This document shows, piece by piece, positions 27,460 to 36,821 of a stretch of 64,000 bases of DNA. Position 1 is the first letter of the stretch. Every line of letters begins with the position of its first letter. Origin of the DNA: an uncultured bacterium (GTDB lineage Bacteria; DRYD01); assembly GCA_937139605.1 (NCBI GenBank), contig CAKZQG010000026.1, positions 42,827 through 106,826 on the forward strand, read 5' to 3'. The translations under genes were made by a program, and so were the position numbers. The notes beneath the pieces are model-generated. The model had not been told where the DNA came from. It saw only the letters and a program-made list of their open reading frames with translations, and did not search any database.

Positions 27460-27592
27460 TTAACACTGATAAAATTTTACAAAAGATAATAATATATTTA
27501 CTACCAATTGAGATTCATTTAAAACTATATTTATTTTTTCTGGAGTTATTGGGGATCTAAAATCTAATAAAAACATATAATATTCTCTTGGA
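27460..27592 (-). pseudogene. Out-of-frame C-terminal piece of the 27564-27989 gene
   Basis: In another frame the sequence reads FPREYYMFLLDFRSP, then ITPEKINIVLNESQ and a C-terminal helix ending FVKFYQC at 27460. Joining it to the upstream protein needs one base change in the six-base homopolymer at 27592-27597. An internal ATG (27576) could make a separate 38-residue peptide, but no ribosome site precedes it. Confidence 0.45.
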
Positions 27593-27989
27593 AAAAATAA
27601 GAAGATATGTTTATTATCTTGTTACCGTTAGAAGTTTTATGACCTTGTAAATAAATAATTTCAATGTTGTTGATATTTATGAAATATTTAATATTAAAAA
27701 TAAAATTTGGAAAAAGTTTAAATTCAAAATATAGTTCTCTATGCATCCTACGTCTTGGTATATAAAAATTTATACTGATATTATAGTTTTTAAAAATATT
27801 TTTAAGCAAAAAATTAAGAGCTATTTTCTTTAAATTAGCATTATATAATTTTTTGTAATAATTATAAGAGTATATTAAATAAAAAAAATAAGCACCTATT
27901 AAAAATGCTATAATTTCTATAAGTCCTAATAAAGCATTAGGATAGAATTCTGTTTGTTTTGAGTTGTTATCAAGAAAAAATAAACACAA
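27564..27989 (-). CDS. Unknown membrane-associated protein, apparently frameshifted
   Basis: A 141-residue protein that I do not recognise. The first codon used here is TTG; the frame is open further upstream to the nth stop and there encodes an additional hydrophobic stretch (IIIFLIFVISCCF), so the true start may be an unusual codon nearer 28030. One firm membrane segment lies at residues 20-45 (LIEIIAFLIGAYFFYLIY), followed by a basic RRRMHREL segment and strands. The last residues (SYFFQENIICFY) look like out-of-frame read-through. The alternative frame continues for about 45 more codons (27460-27592). Confidence 0.5.
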   Translation of the reverse strand: MCLFFLDNNSKQTEFYPNALLGLIEIIAFLIGAYFFYLIYSYNYYKKLYNANLKKIALNFLLKNIFKNYNISINFYIPRRRMHRELYFEFKLFPNFIFNIKYFININNIEIIYLQGHKTSNGNKIINISSYFFQENIICFY

Positions 27990-28030
27990 AAAAGGAAAAC
28001 AGCAACTAATTACAAAAATTAAAAATATAA

Positions 28031-28702
28031 TTATCGGTTTAAATAGGTTTTATAATAGTTACAATATTCTTTTAGAAAGCATTCATTACATTTAGGTTTG
28101 TTTTTACATATAATTTGCCCTAACGCTACTAAATAATGATTTAAATTACTTTTTATTTCATTATTTTTAATAGAATTTATGATTTCAAAAGTTTGAGATT
28201 CATTTTTAGTGTTAATTATTCCTAATCTATTTAATATTCTATGTACATGTATATCTACTCCAATTATTGGAATATTGTATAAATTATTTAAGATAATAGC
28301 TCCTACTTTTTTACCTACTCCAGGTAGTTTCGTTATTTCTTCTATATTATTTGGAATTTCTAAATTATAATTTTCTATAATAATTTTAGAAAAATTTAAT
28401 AAATATTTAGCTTTGGTTTTATAAAATCCTAAGGGTTTTAATGTTTGTAGTAGTTTATTATAATCTGTATTGATAACATCATAAGGGTTTTGAATAAATT
28501 GAGATAATTTTTTTAGGACTTTGATAAGCATTTTATCTGTAGTACGTGAAGATAAAATAGTTCCAAAAACCGATAACCATTTATTTGTTTTTTTTATTTT
28601 TATTAATTCATTTATAGGAGCATTTTTTAAAGCATTATTTATTTCCTTATCTAATAAGGAATAAATTATTTTTAATTTTTTGGTATCAATAATTAACTTC
28701 AT
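28031..28702 (-). CDS. nth: Endonuclease III
   Basis: A 223-residue base-excision-repair glycosylase/AP lyase that removes oxidised pyrimidines. The helix-hairpin-helix LPGVGKKVGAIILNN near residue 125 contains the catalytic Lys, and the essential Asp is in VDIHVHRILNRLGI near residue 148. The C-terminal [4Fe-4S] cluster is CKNKPKCNECFLKEYC (C-x5-C-x2-C-x5-C), one residue shorter in the first loop than in E. coli Nth. It follows the ArsB/NhaD permease gene in the same direction. Confidence 0.94.
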   Translation of the reverse strand: MKLIIDTKKLKIIYSLLDKEINNALKNAPINELIKIKKTNKWLSVFGTILSSRTTDKMLIKVLKKLSQFIQNPYDVINTDYNKLLQTLKPLGFYKTKAKYLLNFSKIIIENYNLEIPNNIEEITKLPGVGKKVGAIILNNLYNIPIIGVDIHVHRILNRLGIINTKNESQTFEIINSIKNNEIKSNLNHYLVALGQIICKNKPKCNECFLKEYCNYYKTYLNR

Positions 28703-28718
28703 TTTAATTAGATTAATT

Positions 28719-30026
28719 TTAATGAAGGATGTATATATGAAGTAGGATATAAGTTATTATAGCGGTGGTAGTGGATATTATTGCTACAGGAGTTCCGTAT
28801 TTTAAGAATGTAATAAAATCTATTTTATAGCCTTTTCTTGTAGAGATATCAGCTGCAACGATATTAGCAGATGCTCCTATTAAAGTTAAGTTTCCACCCA
28901 TACATGCTCCAATGGATAAGGCCCACCATAGAGGATCTAATTTCGGATTAACTGCTATAACTTCTTTTAAAACTTTAGCAAAAGCAACTGTATAAGGGAT
29001 ATTATCTACAAAACCACTTATAAACATTGAAAAAAACGAGATAATAAGCATCCCTTTATATAAATTATCTCCTATAAAATTGATGAGTTTTTTAGATAAT
29101 ATATGAAATACTCCATGTTCTTCCATAGCACCAATAATCATAAATAACCCAATAAAGAAAAATATAGTAGCCCATTCTATTCGCTCAAATATTTCAATAG
29201 GTGATAGCTTTGTAAATAACATTAATAAAGAAGAAGTAAATAATGCGATTATTCCGCTTTCCCAATGAAATTTATGCCCTAATATAAACATAATTATAGT
29301 TAAAACAAAAAAGAATATGGATATTTTCATTAGTTTATAATCCATAACTAATTCCTTTTCTAATTGTTCTATTTCTTCTACTTCTTCTTTTTCTATTTTA
29401 ATATTATCTAATTTAATGATTTTTTTAAGCATAAGGATATTAACAATAAGTCCGCTAATAAAACCAACTAACGCAGGAATAGACACATGTATTAAGAAAT
29501 CTACAAAGGATTTTTTACCAATAGAACCTATGATAATATTAGGAGGATCTCCTATTAAGGTAGCAGTACCTCCGGTATTACTTGCTAAAACTATACTTAT
29601 AACAATTGGTACTGGATTTACTTTAATGTTTTCACATAATCTAATAATAATGGGGGTTAAAAACAAAACGGTAGTGACATTATCAACAAGTGCAGAAGCT
29701 ATAGCAGTAAAACCAGAAAAAAATATTATGATTTTATATATATTATTTCCAGTGATATCAAGGATTTTAGAAGCTAATAAATGGAATAACCCACTTTTCC
29801 CCATTATTATCACTATATTCATCATACCAAATAATAAGAAAATAGTATTATAATCAATATATCCCCAAGCTTTTTCCGGTTTAACTAAACCTAACAATAT
29901 TACTAATGATCCAAATATTAATACTGTAACTGTTCTGTGAAAAAATTTCTCAAATAATATAAATATATAAGCTATGATAAATATAATAACACTTATTAAT
30001 AGCTTATTATTAATGAAATCTAACAT
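28719..30026 (-). CDS. ArsB/NhaD superfamily ion permease
   Basis: A 435-residue transporter with about 11 membrane helices in two inverted halves. The characteristic segments are FGMMNIVIIMGKSGLF near residue 70, DNVTTVLFLTPI near residue 115, ASNTGGTATLIGDPPNIIIGS near residue 148, and in the second half GFVDNIPYTVAF and GGNLTLIGASANIVAAD near residues 340 and 385. The TLIGDPPN and TLIGASAN loops are the substrate-binding clamshell tips. The ion cannot be decided (Na+/H+, arsenite or dicarboxylate); no ars genes are adjacent. An RBS AAGGAGG precedes the start, 43 bases after the pilC-like gene. Confidence 0.85.
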   Translation of the reverse strand: MLDFINNKLLISVIIFIIAYIFILFEKFFHRTVTVLIFGSLVILLGLVKPEKAWGYIDYNTIFLLFGMMNIVIIMGKSGLFHLLASKILDITGNNIYKIIIFFSGFTAIASALVDNVTTVLFLTPIIIRLCENIKVNPVPIVISIVLASNTGGTATLIGDPPNIIIGSIGKKSFVDFLIHVSIPALVGFISGLIVNILMLKKIIKLDNIKIEKEEVEEIEQLEKELVMDYKLMKISIFFFVLTIIMFILGHKFHWESGIIALFTSSLLMLFTKLSPIEIFERIEWATIFFFIGLFMIIGAMEEHGVFHILSKKLINFIGDNLYKGMLIISFFSMFISGFVDNIPYTVAFAKVLKEVIAVNPKLDPLWWALSIGACMGGNLTLIGASANIVAADISTRKGYKIDFITFLKYGTPVAIISTTTAIITYILLHIYILH

Positions 30027-30072
30027 TTATGTTATCCTCCTTTATTAAGTTAGATACATTAAAGGTAAGATA

Positions 30073-31344
30073 TTATCTACCCATGATTTTAGAAGGTAGT
30101 ATAAATATAGGTAGATATAGTCCTAATAGAAGTATAAAAACGAACCCACCTAGTACTATAATCATAACAGGTTCTATTAGTTTCATAACTCTTTCTAAGA
30201 GTATTTCTAATTCTCTTGAGTAGAATTTATCTGCTTGATCTAACATATAATAAATATTTCCGCTTTTTTCTCCTGTTATTAGCATTTGTTCAATAAGAGG
30301 TTCAAGAAGTTTAGTATTTATTAAGCTTTCACTTAATTTTTTGCCTTTTTCAATTTGTTCTATTACTTCTTTAATTTTAGATATAAATATCCCACTATTT
30401 GTTGCTTTTGAAGATAGTTCTAAAGATGGGATTATTAACATCCCTGAATTTAAGGTAATATAAAGTGATTTAAAAAAGATAGAATTATAATAAAATAATA
30501 AAGCTTTACCTAAGATAGGGATTTTTATTATAATTTTTTCTAAATATTTTTTTAGGTCCATATTAAAAGAAATGAAATAAGCTAAAAAGAATGATGAGAA
30601 TATAAAGATATAAAACCATACGCCATTTTTAAATAGAAATATTTTTTGGTTAAAAAATTTAGAAGTTTTTAATAGGATAATGGTTATAAAGGGTAGCTCT
30701 TTATAGACTTTCTCAGGTCCAATGATTTGAGCAAAGATCTGCTCAAATTTAGGAATAACAAAAAACATAGCGATCCCAAAAACTACTAATGCTACTATTA
30801 TTACTAACATAGGATATATCATAACGTTTATTAGTTTGTTTCTCATACTAATAGCATATTCATAGTAATCTGAAAGGTAATTGAAAATTTTATCTAAGTT
30901 TCCGGAAGCTTCCCCTACTTTTATTAAATTAACAAATAAACTCCCAAAATTCTTTTCATATTTAGAAAAAGCTTTATAAAAACTAACACCCGCATTTATG
31001 TCATTTAATATATTTTCAAAAATACTTTTAACCTTTTTATTTTTAAAAGTTTTAATAAATATGTTAAACATAACATTAACAGGTAATCCTGAGGCAAACA
31101 TCTGACTAAATTGCCTACTAATAAAACTAAGTAAATTTATATTTATCTTATAAGAAAATAATCCATCTAAAGCGTTTAAGTTAAATTTAAAATCAAAAGA
31201 GGAAGTAGGTTTTATATCTATTATAGTATTTATATTAGCGTTTGTTTTAATTAGATTAAGTACTTCTTCTTCATTGTTAGCTGTTATTTCCATTTTCTTT
31301 AGATTAGATTTATCATCATAATACTCAATTAAATATTTTTTCAT
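30073..31344 (-). CDS. Type II secretion / type IV pilus inner-membrane protein (GspF/PilC)
   Basis: A 423-residue platform protein with two T2SSF domains (about residues 80-205 and 285-405), three membrane helices (near 175, 245 and 400) and the signatures FSRQFSQMFASGLPV, LIKVGEASGNLDKI and LLEPLIEQMLITGEKSGNI. It recruits the assembly ATPase for pilus or pseudopilus extension. No ATPase, pilin or secretin gene adjoins it, so the rest of the machine is elsewhere. N-terminal residues 1-60 form a small alpha/beta domain as in other PilC proteins. Confidence 0.9.
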   Translation of the reverse strand: MKKYLIEYYDDKSNLKKMEITANNEEEVLNLIKTNANINTIIDIKPTSSFDFKFNLNALDGLFSYKININLLSFISRQFSQMFASGLPVNVMFNIFIKTFKNKKVKSIFENILNDINAGVSFYKAFSKYEKNFGSLFVNLIKVGEASGNLDKIFNYLSDYYEYAISMRNKLINVMIYPMLVIIVALVVFGIAMFFVIPKFEQIFAQIIGPEKVYKELPFITIILLKTSKFFNQKIFLFKNGVWFYIFIFSSFFLAYFISFNMDLKKYLEKIIIKIPILGKALLFYYNSIFFKSLYITLNSGMLIIPSLELSSKATNSGIFISKIKEVIEQIEKGKKLSESLINTKLLEPLIEQMLITGEKSGNIYYMLDQADKFYSRELEILLERVMKLIEPVMIIVLGGFVFILLLGLYLPIFILPSKIMGR

Positions 31345-31391
31345 ATTATAAAGTTCTATATTATAAAATCTTAACCTTTTAGAGTATTCTA

Positions 31392-31397
31392 TATAAT
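31392..31397 (+). promoter_or_regulatory. Possible -10 box for the atpC-like/murA/mreB group
   Basis: TATAAT at 31392-31397, with TTAACC as the only possible -35, 15 bases upstream. It lies between the divergent pilC-like gene and the plus-strand group. The spacing is short, so confidence is low. Confidence 0.3.
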
Positions 31398-31513
31398 GAA
31401 TTTAAAAATGATGTTAAAAATGTAGGAGGTAGGGGGAGGTTTGTGTAGAATTAAAAAAAGGGATAATAAAATTTTTTATATTTTTTAATTAATTAATTAA
31501 AGGGGATAGATAA

Positions 31514-31738
31514 ATGAAGGTAAAGTTTTCTACACCCAAAGAAACTAAAGAATTTCAAGCTAAAAGTATTAAATTAGATACAGGTAAAGGAATCTTAGTT
31601 ATATATCCTAATCATACTGATGCTATTATTAAATTAGCTAAAAATAGTAAAATTTATATTGATAGTAATGAATATAAAGTAAATATGGGGATTGTTAAGA
31701 TTGAGAAAAACAAAGCGTTAATAGTTGCTGATATTTAA
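31514..31738 (+). CDS. Minimal AtpC-like (F-ATPase epsilon N-domain) protein
   Basis: A 74-residue protein matching only the N-terminal beta-sandwich of the F1 epsilon subunit: VKFSTP, KLDTGKGILVIYPNHTDAIIKL near residue 22, MGIVKIEKNKALIVAD at the end. The two C-terminal helices that give epsilon its inhibitory arm are missing, and no atpD or other ATP synthase gene adjoins it. In many clostridia and relatives atpC sits just before murA, the same order as here, so this may be the end of a dissolved atp operon. RBS AAAGGGGAT. It may still be the real epsilon subunit if atpA/atpD lie elsewhere. Confidence 0.72.
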   Translation: MKVKFSTPKETKEFQAKSIKLDTGKGILVIYPNHTDAIIKLAKNSKIYIDSNEYKVNMGIVKIEKNKALIVADI

Positions 31739-31753
31739 TATTTATATTAAAAA

Positions 31754-33109
31754 ATGTATAATATAGATGATAGTGAAATAATAGAAGTAGTTGGGCAAGA
31801 GAAATTAGAAGGGGAGTTAATTCCACAGGGTTCAAAGAATGGAGCTTTACCCTTAATTGCTGCTTCTATCGCTTTTGATTATCCCATTAAATTATATAAT
31901 ATCCCTAATATTGAAGACGTTAATATATTAATAAGCATACTAAAGTATATAAATTGCCAAGTTGATTTTAACAAAAATGAATTGCTAATAGATCCAAGGA
32001 AGATAGATAAATATGAAATCCCTTGGGAATTGGCTTCTAAAATGCGGGCATCTTTTGATTTGCTTGGCCCTATTGTTTTTAGATTTTCTAAAGCGAGAAT
32101 CCCTTTTCCTGGGGGATGCCTAATAGGTAATAGAAAAGTGGATATCCATCTATACGCAGCTAAACAACTCGGATTTGAAGTAGAATTAACTAAAGGAGAT
32201 GTTTTTGTTCATAACTTCAATAAAAGTAAAGTAAATAAAGTAATAAATTTTTGGATCCCATCTGTAGGAGCTACTAAGAATGTAATATTTTTAGCTGCTT
32301 TTGCTGCTAATATTATTAACGATGAAATACTTATTAATAACATAGCTGTTGAACCGGAAGTAATTAAATTATTTGATTTCCTTTTAAATAATGGCTTTAA
32401 TATAGAATATTCTATTAATAAAAAATACCTTAAAGTTAAACCCTTTAAAATTAAAAATTATACTTTTTATGAAGATTATAATATCCTAGATAGAATAGAA
32501 ACAGGCACATATATATTAGCAGCATTAGCTACTAAAGGGAAAATATTTATTAAAGAAGATAGTTATTCTAAAGAGTATTTTAAACTTAGTTTAATGTTGG
32601 ATTCTCTGTTAAGTATTTTAAAACAAGTTGGTTTTAATATAGAATATTATAACGATGGGATATATTGTGCTTATGAAAATACAAAACTACAACCAATAGA
32701 TATAGAAACAGGTTATTATCCAGATTTTCCAACAGATCTACAACCTCAATTAGTTTCCTTAGCTTTATCTATTAATAGTGTTAGTACTATTAAAGAGAAA
32801 ATATTTGATGATAGATTTATTTACGTAAATGAATTAAGAAGGTTAGGGGCAGATATAGATATATTGGATAATAAAATAGCAATAGTTAAAGGAGGTAATG
32901 AACTTAGTGGTGCTAAAGTTATAGCAACTGATATTAGGGGTGGAGCAGCTATCTTAATCGCTACCCTTTTTGCTAATAATACTTCAATTATTTCTAATGT
33001 ATATCAACTTAAAAGAGGTTATGAGAATCTTATTGATAAATTTAATAACCTTAAAGCTAATATAAAACTTAAATCTAATAAGGAAAAAATATATGAATAC
33101 AGATTTTAA
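31754..33109 (+). CDS. murA: UDP-GlcNAc 1-carboxyvinyltransferase MurA
   Basis: A 451-residue enzyme for the first committed step of peptidoglycan synthesis, adding enolpyruvate from PEP to UDP-GlcNAc. GSKNGALPLIAAS near residue 27 has the PEP-binding Lys. The active-site Cys is in PFPGGCLIGNRKVD near residue 123, so the enzyme is of the fosfomycin-sensitive type. ATDIRGGAAILIA near residue 395 is also typical. It lies 15 bases after the AtpC-like gene, and its last 17 bases overlap mreB. Confidence 0.96.
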   Translation: MYNIDDSEIIEVVGQEKLEGELIPQGSKNGALPLIAASIAFDYPIKLYNIPNIEDVNILISILKYINCQVDFNKNELLIDPRKIDKYEIPWELASKMRASFDLLGPIVFRFSKARIPFPGGCLIGNRKVDIHLYAAKQLGFEVELTKGDVFVHNFNKSKVNKVINFWIPSVGATKNVIFLAAFAANIINDEILINNIAVEPEVIKLFDFLLNNGFNIEYSINKKYLKVKPFKIKNYTFYEDYNILDRIETGTYILAALATKGKIFIKEDSYSKEYFKLSLMLDSLLSILKQVGFNIEYYNDGIYCAYENTKLQPIDIETGYYPDFPTDLQPQLVSLALSINSVSTIKEKIFDDRFIYVNELRRLGADIDILDNKIAIVKGGNELSGAKVIATDIRGGAAILIATLFANNTSIISNVYQLKRGYENLIDKFNNLKANIKLKSNKEKIYEYRF

Positions 33110-34121
33110 TTTAAATGGTAAAAAAAGCTTCTTAGATTTATCTTCTAGAATAGGAATAGATTTGGGAACTAACTCTATTTTACTTTATGTAAAAGGTAAA
33201 GGAATAGTTTTAAAAGAGCCTTCAGTAGTTGCAATAGATAAGTCAAGAGGTGGAAGGGTTTTAGCGGTTGGTGAAAAAGCAAAGGAAATGATAGGAAGAA
33301 CACCAGCTCATATAGTTGCAGAAAGACCTATAAGAGAGGGAGTTATTGCTAACTATGAAGCAGCGGAAGCTATGCTTAAATACTATATAGGCTTAATAAG
33401 GAATTCCTCGTTTATTAGTAAGATATTTAAACCTATAGTAGCAGTATGTATTCCAGCAGAATATAATAGTGTGGAAGAAAGAGTTATAAAGGAAGCGGCA
33501 TATGCTGCTGGTGCTAAGGAAGTTTATATAATTGAAGAGCCAATGGCTGCTGCTATTGGCGCAGGACTTAAAGTTAATTCCGCTAGAGGAAATATGGTTA
33601 TTGATATAGGTGGAGGAACTACTGATGTCGCTGTTATTTCTTTGGGGGGAATTATTGTTAAACAAACTATAAAAATAGCTGGTGATAAAATGGATGAAGC
33701 TATTTCAAAATATATCCGAAAAAATTATAACCTTTTAATAGGAGATCAAACTGCTGAAAGAATTAAAATAAATATAGGTACTATAATTCCTTTAGAACAA
33801 GAATTATCTATGGAAGTTAAAGGTAGGGATCTATTTACTGGATTACCTAAGGTTATTAATATAACATCAAGTGAAGTAGCAGAAGCTTTATGGGAGCCTG
33901 TTAGTTCCATTGTTGATACGGTTAAATCTGTTTTAGAAATAACTCCTCCTGAGTTGGCTGCTGACATTATTGAAGAAGGGATCACTTTAACGGGTGGAGG
34001 AGCGCTTCTTAGAGGATTAGATAAAGTCATTTCTAAAGCTACGGGAATAAAAGTGAATGTTCCAGAAGATCCTATTAGCTGTGTAGCTTTAGGTACTGGT
34101 AAATACGCAGAATCCCTATAA
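33093..34121 (+). CDS. mreB: Rod-shape protein MreB
   Basis: A 342-residue bacterial actin that guides lateral wall synthesis along the membrane. Actin-fold phosphate loops are visible: IGIDLGTNSILLYVKGKG near residue 20, DIGGGTTDVAVISLGG near residue 171, and TGGGALLRGLDKVI near residue 296. EEPMAAAIGAGL near residue 148 is the connecting motif. mreC and mreD do not follow. The start overlaps murA by 17 bases, so expression is coupled to cell-wall precursor synthesis. A rod or elongated cell shape is implied. Confidence 0.96.
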   Translation: MNTDFNLNGKKSFLDLSSRIGIDLGTNSILLYVKGKGIVLKEPSVVAIDKSRGGRVLAVGEKAKEMIGRTPAHIVAERPIREGVIANYEAAEAMLKYYIGLIRNSSFISKIFKPIVAVCIPAEYNSVEERVIKEAAYAAGAKEVYIIEEPMAAAIGAGLKVNSARGNMVIDIGGGTTDVAVISLGGIIVKQTIKIAGDKMDEAISKYIRKNYNLLIGDQTAERIKINIGTIIPLEQELSMEVKGRDLFTGLPKVINITSSEVAEALWEPVSSIVDTVKSVLEITPPELAADIIEEGITLTGGGALLRGLDKVISKATGIKVNVPEDPISCVALGTGKYAESL

Positions 34122-34224
34122 TCTATTTTGTATAACTTATTTCCTAATTTTTTTAAATCTCTTGATTTATGTAATTATTTTTTTAATTTTAAAAATTGAT
34201 AGGAAATAATTAATTTTTATATGG

Positions 34225-35727
34225 CTAGTTTTTTGTTTTTGAATGGTTTTTAATGGGTTCTAAACTGTCATTTAGGGGTGAATGGGTTTTTATGTAATAA
34301 ACTATTATGTCTCTTATATAACCATAATTTTCAAAGACAGGGTATTTTTTAAATTCAGTATATCCATCTCCTCCATAGTATAAGAAATCTATAGTTGCTA
34401 CTTTGTATTCTTTATCTTCTTGGATTTCTTGATTATTTAAAAACCATTTATTATCTTTAAATTCTAAGGAGCTATTATATTTTAGGGGGGTTTTTTTAGT
34501 ATTCATGTTATTAAGTAATTCTATTATATCTTTCCCTTTCATTTTTAATGTTATTAACATATTTTCAAATGGTAGGACATTAAATATTTCTCCATAAGTT
34601 ATATCTCCTTTTTTTATGTTATCTCTAATTCCTCCTGTGTTATAAAAAGCTATATCAGAGTTAGTGTGATAAATCATTATGTTTGTTAATAAAGTACCTA
34701 AATTATTATAGATATTTTCAGATTTTTTATCAAATTCTGTATTAGAGTATCCTATGATTTCATTAGAGTATTTATCGGCATAAGAAATATATTTTTCTAA
34801 TATTTTATTTACTTTTTTATCAGGAGTTATTATTTTATTTATAGTAGGATAGAGTTTGTAGTTAATTAAATCAATTGTTTTATTAGTTTTATCAATATTT
34901 AGTTTAATATATCCTATATATTTCCCGTAGCTACCTGTTTGGAATATTAATATATTTTTATTATTGTTTGTTATATTTATTGGTTGAAATAGTTCGGTAT
35001 GGCTATGCCCACCTATTATTATATCGATATAATCTACATTCTTAGCTAAGTTTTCATCTTCTTTAACTCCTAAATGGGTTAAGGCTATAACTATATCGGG
35101 GTTATACGAAAGGATTTCAGATTTATATTTATTAAGTGTATCAATTGGATCAAGGATTTTATGATTATTAAGGGCTTTAGGCATAGTTATTTGCTCAGTT
35201 TCTGGGGTTAATAACCCAATTATCGCTATTTTTAAGTTATATTTATTTAAAATTACATATGGTTTAGTATAATTAAATAATGGATTAGCGTTAGCACATA
35301 AAACCGGCATCTTTAAATTTTTTACTATATTTAAGAAATAATCATATCCAAAATCAAATTCATGATTCCCTATAGTAACTACATCATATTTTAGATAATT
35401 GTAAAAATCTACCACTGATTGTCCGTAAGATAAGTTAGAGTATATTGTGCCTGCACTAAAATCACCTGCATCTAATAATATTACATTTTTCTCTTGATTC
35501 CTTATATTGTTTATTACAGAAGATATATATTCTGCTCCTGCAGTTTTGTATTCATATTTTGAAAATATTTTTTGAGTTTGGCTAACTAGTCTTCCATGAA
35601 AATCATTAGTATGTAATATAATTAACTCTTCAGAAAAAACTAAATTTACTACTAATAATAATATCCATATAAAACTAAAAATAGAGTATATTAGGATTTT
35701 AAAATTTTGGAAGATTTTTTTAGCCAT
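34225..35727 (-). CDS. Exported 5'-nucleotidase / UDP-sugar hydrolase (UshA family)
   Basis: A 500-residue secreted metallophosphatase. An N-terminal signal peptide (hydrophobic residues 12-30, ending near VFSEE) precedes a calcineurin-like domain with ILHTNDFHGRL (residue 35), LDAGDFSAGTIYSNL (85), TIGNHEFDFG (117) and IGGHSHTEL (near 240). The C-terminal nucleotide-binding domain (about 330-480) has NTGGIRDNIKKGDITYGEIFNVLPFEN and the YGGDGYTEF motif. It releases phosphate from extracellular nucleotides. Last gene of the SDR-PrsW-GT2 operon. Confidence 0.92.
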   Translation of the reverse strand: MAKKIFQNFKILIYSIFSFIWILLLVVNLVFSEELIILHTNDFHGRLVSQTQKIFSKYEYKTAGAEYISSVINNIRNQEKNVILLDAGDFSAGTIYSNLSYGQSVVDFYNYLKYDVVTIGNHEFDFGYDYFLNIVKNLKMPVLCANANPLFNYTKPYVILNKYNLKIAIIGLLTPETEQITMPKALNNHKILDPIDTLNKYKSEILSYNPDIVIALTHLGVKEDENLAKNVDYIDIIIGGHSHTELFQPINITNNNKNILIFQTGSYGKYIGYIKLNIDKTNKTIDLINYKLYPTINKIITPDKKVNKILEKYISYADKYSNEIIGYSNTEFDKKSENIYNNLGTLLTNIMIYHTNSDIAFYNTGGIRDNIKKGDITYGEIFNVLPFENMLITLKMKGKDIIELLNNMNTKKTPLKYNSSLEFKDNKWFLNNQEIQEDKEYKVATIDFLYYGGDGYTEFKKYPVFENYGYIRDIIVYYIKTHSPLNDSLEPIKNHSKTKN

Positions 35728-35758
35728 AAATTACCTCCTTTTTTAAAGTTTCGTTTTA

Positions 35759-36790
35759 TTATTTAATAGTGATTTTTTGGTAATTTTTAATTAATTCAAT
35801 TAAAATTGATTCGATAACAATTTCAGCGTTTTCAAGTAAATCCTCATTTTGAAAATTTATAAAATTTTTTATTTCTTTTATAGTGAATAAATTATAAACA
35901 AATAAAGGAATTAAGATTAGATTATACGATATTTTAAACAACAGGCTAATGATAATTGCTATAAAAATAAAAGTATTCATTACTTTTAAATATAGTAATT
36001 TTTTTGAAATTTTATGGAAATCAGGTTGTTTTATGATGTATAGGGTTAATAATCTAGCAAGTAGCCAGAATATTCGAGAATACCCATAATGACTTTTCCC
36101 AAAAATTCTATTATTAAAATTTACTTCGATATTTTCTATTTTATTTTTATTGGCAAACGATATAATTGGTAAAAACCGATGGTACCCATAAGGTAATTTT
36201 AAGTTTTTTATTGATTCTTTAGTATAAGCTTTTAAAGAGCATCCAACATCTTTTATATTATATCCTGAAATAAATTGTATTAGTTTATTTCCAAATATTG
36301 ATACTATTACTCTAAAACCTTCATCTCTATTTTTCCTATAACCACTTAAAACTTCTATTTTAGAACTGTTATTTTTAAAATTTTCAAAAAGTTTAATAAT
36401 ATCAGTTGGGTCATTTTGTAAATCTGAGTCTATTGTTATGATTATATCTCCTTTAGATATTTGGAAACCTGTAGAGATAGCATAAGATTGTCCAAAATTT
36501 TCTTTTAGTCTAATTATTATTAGTTTTATTTTTAGTAGTATTTGATTTAATTTATAGTCATTAATTATTTCCGAATTTTTAATAGGAAAATTATTAACTG
36601 AATCTAGAAGAATTTTTAAACTATTATCATCGCTACCATCATCTATTAAAATTAGCTCAATAAATTCTAAATCTTGGTGTTTATTTAATAATGTAATTGA
36701 TGTATTAATGAGTTTTTCATATAAGATTTCTAAGTTTTTATTTTCATTATGGAATGCAGAGATTATTGATATGCTTTCTATTTTTCTCAT
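35759..36790 (-). CDS. Family 2 glycosyltransferase with two C-terminal membrane helices
   Basis: A 343-residue enzyme of the dolichyl/undecaprenyl-phosphate sugar transferase type. A GT-A fold occupies residues 1-240 with LILIDDGSDDNSL near residue 47, ENFGQSYAISTGFQISKGD near residue 98, the metal-binding IDSDLQNDPTDI near residue 122, and the acceptor motif SGYNIKDVGCSLKAY near residue 172. Two hydrophobic helices follow near 265-305. Likely makes a lipid-linked monosaccharide at the inner membrane. It lies 31 bases after PrsW and 31 before the 5'-nucleotidase. Confidence 0.87.
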   Translation of the reverse strand: MRKIESISIISAFHNENKNLEILYEKLINTSITLLNKHQDLEFIELILIDDGSDDNSLKILLDSVNNFPIKNSEIINDYKLNQILLKIKLIIIRLKENFGQSYAISTGFQISKGDIIITIDSDLQNDPTDIIKLFENFKNNSSKIEVLSGYRKNRDEGFRVIVSIFGNKLIQFISGYNIKDVGCSLKAYTKESIKNLKLPYGYHRFLPIISFANKNKIENIEVNFNNRIFGKSHYGYSRIFWLLARLLTLYIIKQPDFHKISKKLLYLKVMNTFIFIAIIISLLFKISYNLILIPLFVYNLFTIKEIKNFINFQNEDLLENAEIVIESILIELIKNYQKITIK

Positions 36791-36821
36791 TTTTTATCTT
36801 ATTTAATTTTTTATCTTATTT

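Noticed and set aside
29416-29853. 145-codon plus-strand frame inside the ArsB/NhaD permease
   Set aside because: Antisense shadow; the minus-strand gene has all family motifs.
34137-34209. Inverted repeat TTATTTCCTA/TAGGAAATAA between convergent mreB and the 5'-nucleotidase gene
   Set aside because: Arms are 53 bases apart and AT-rich; not a convincing terminator or operator.
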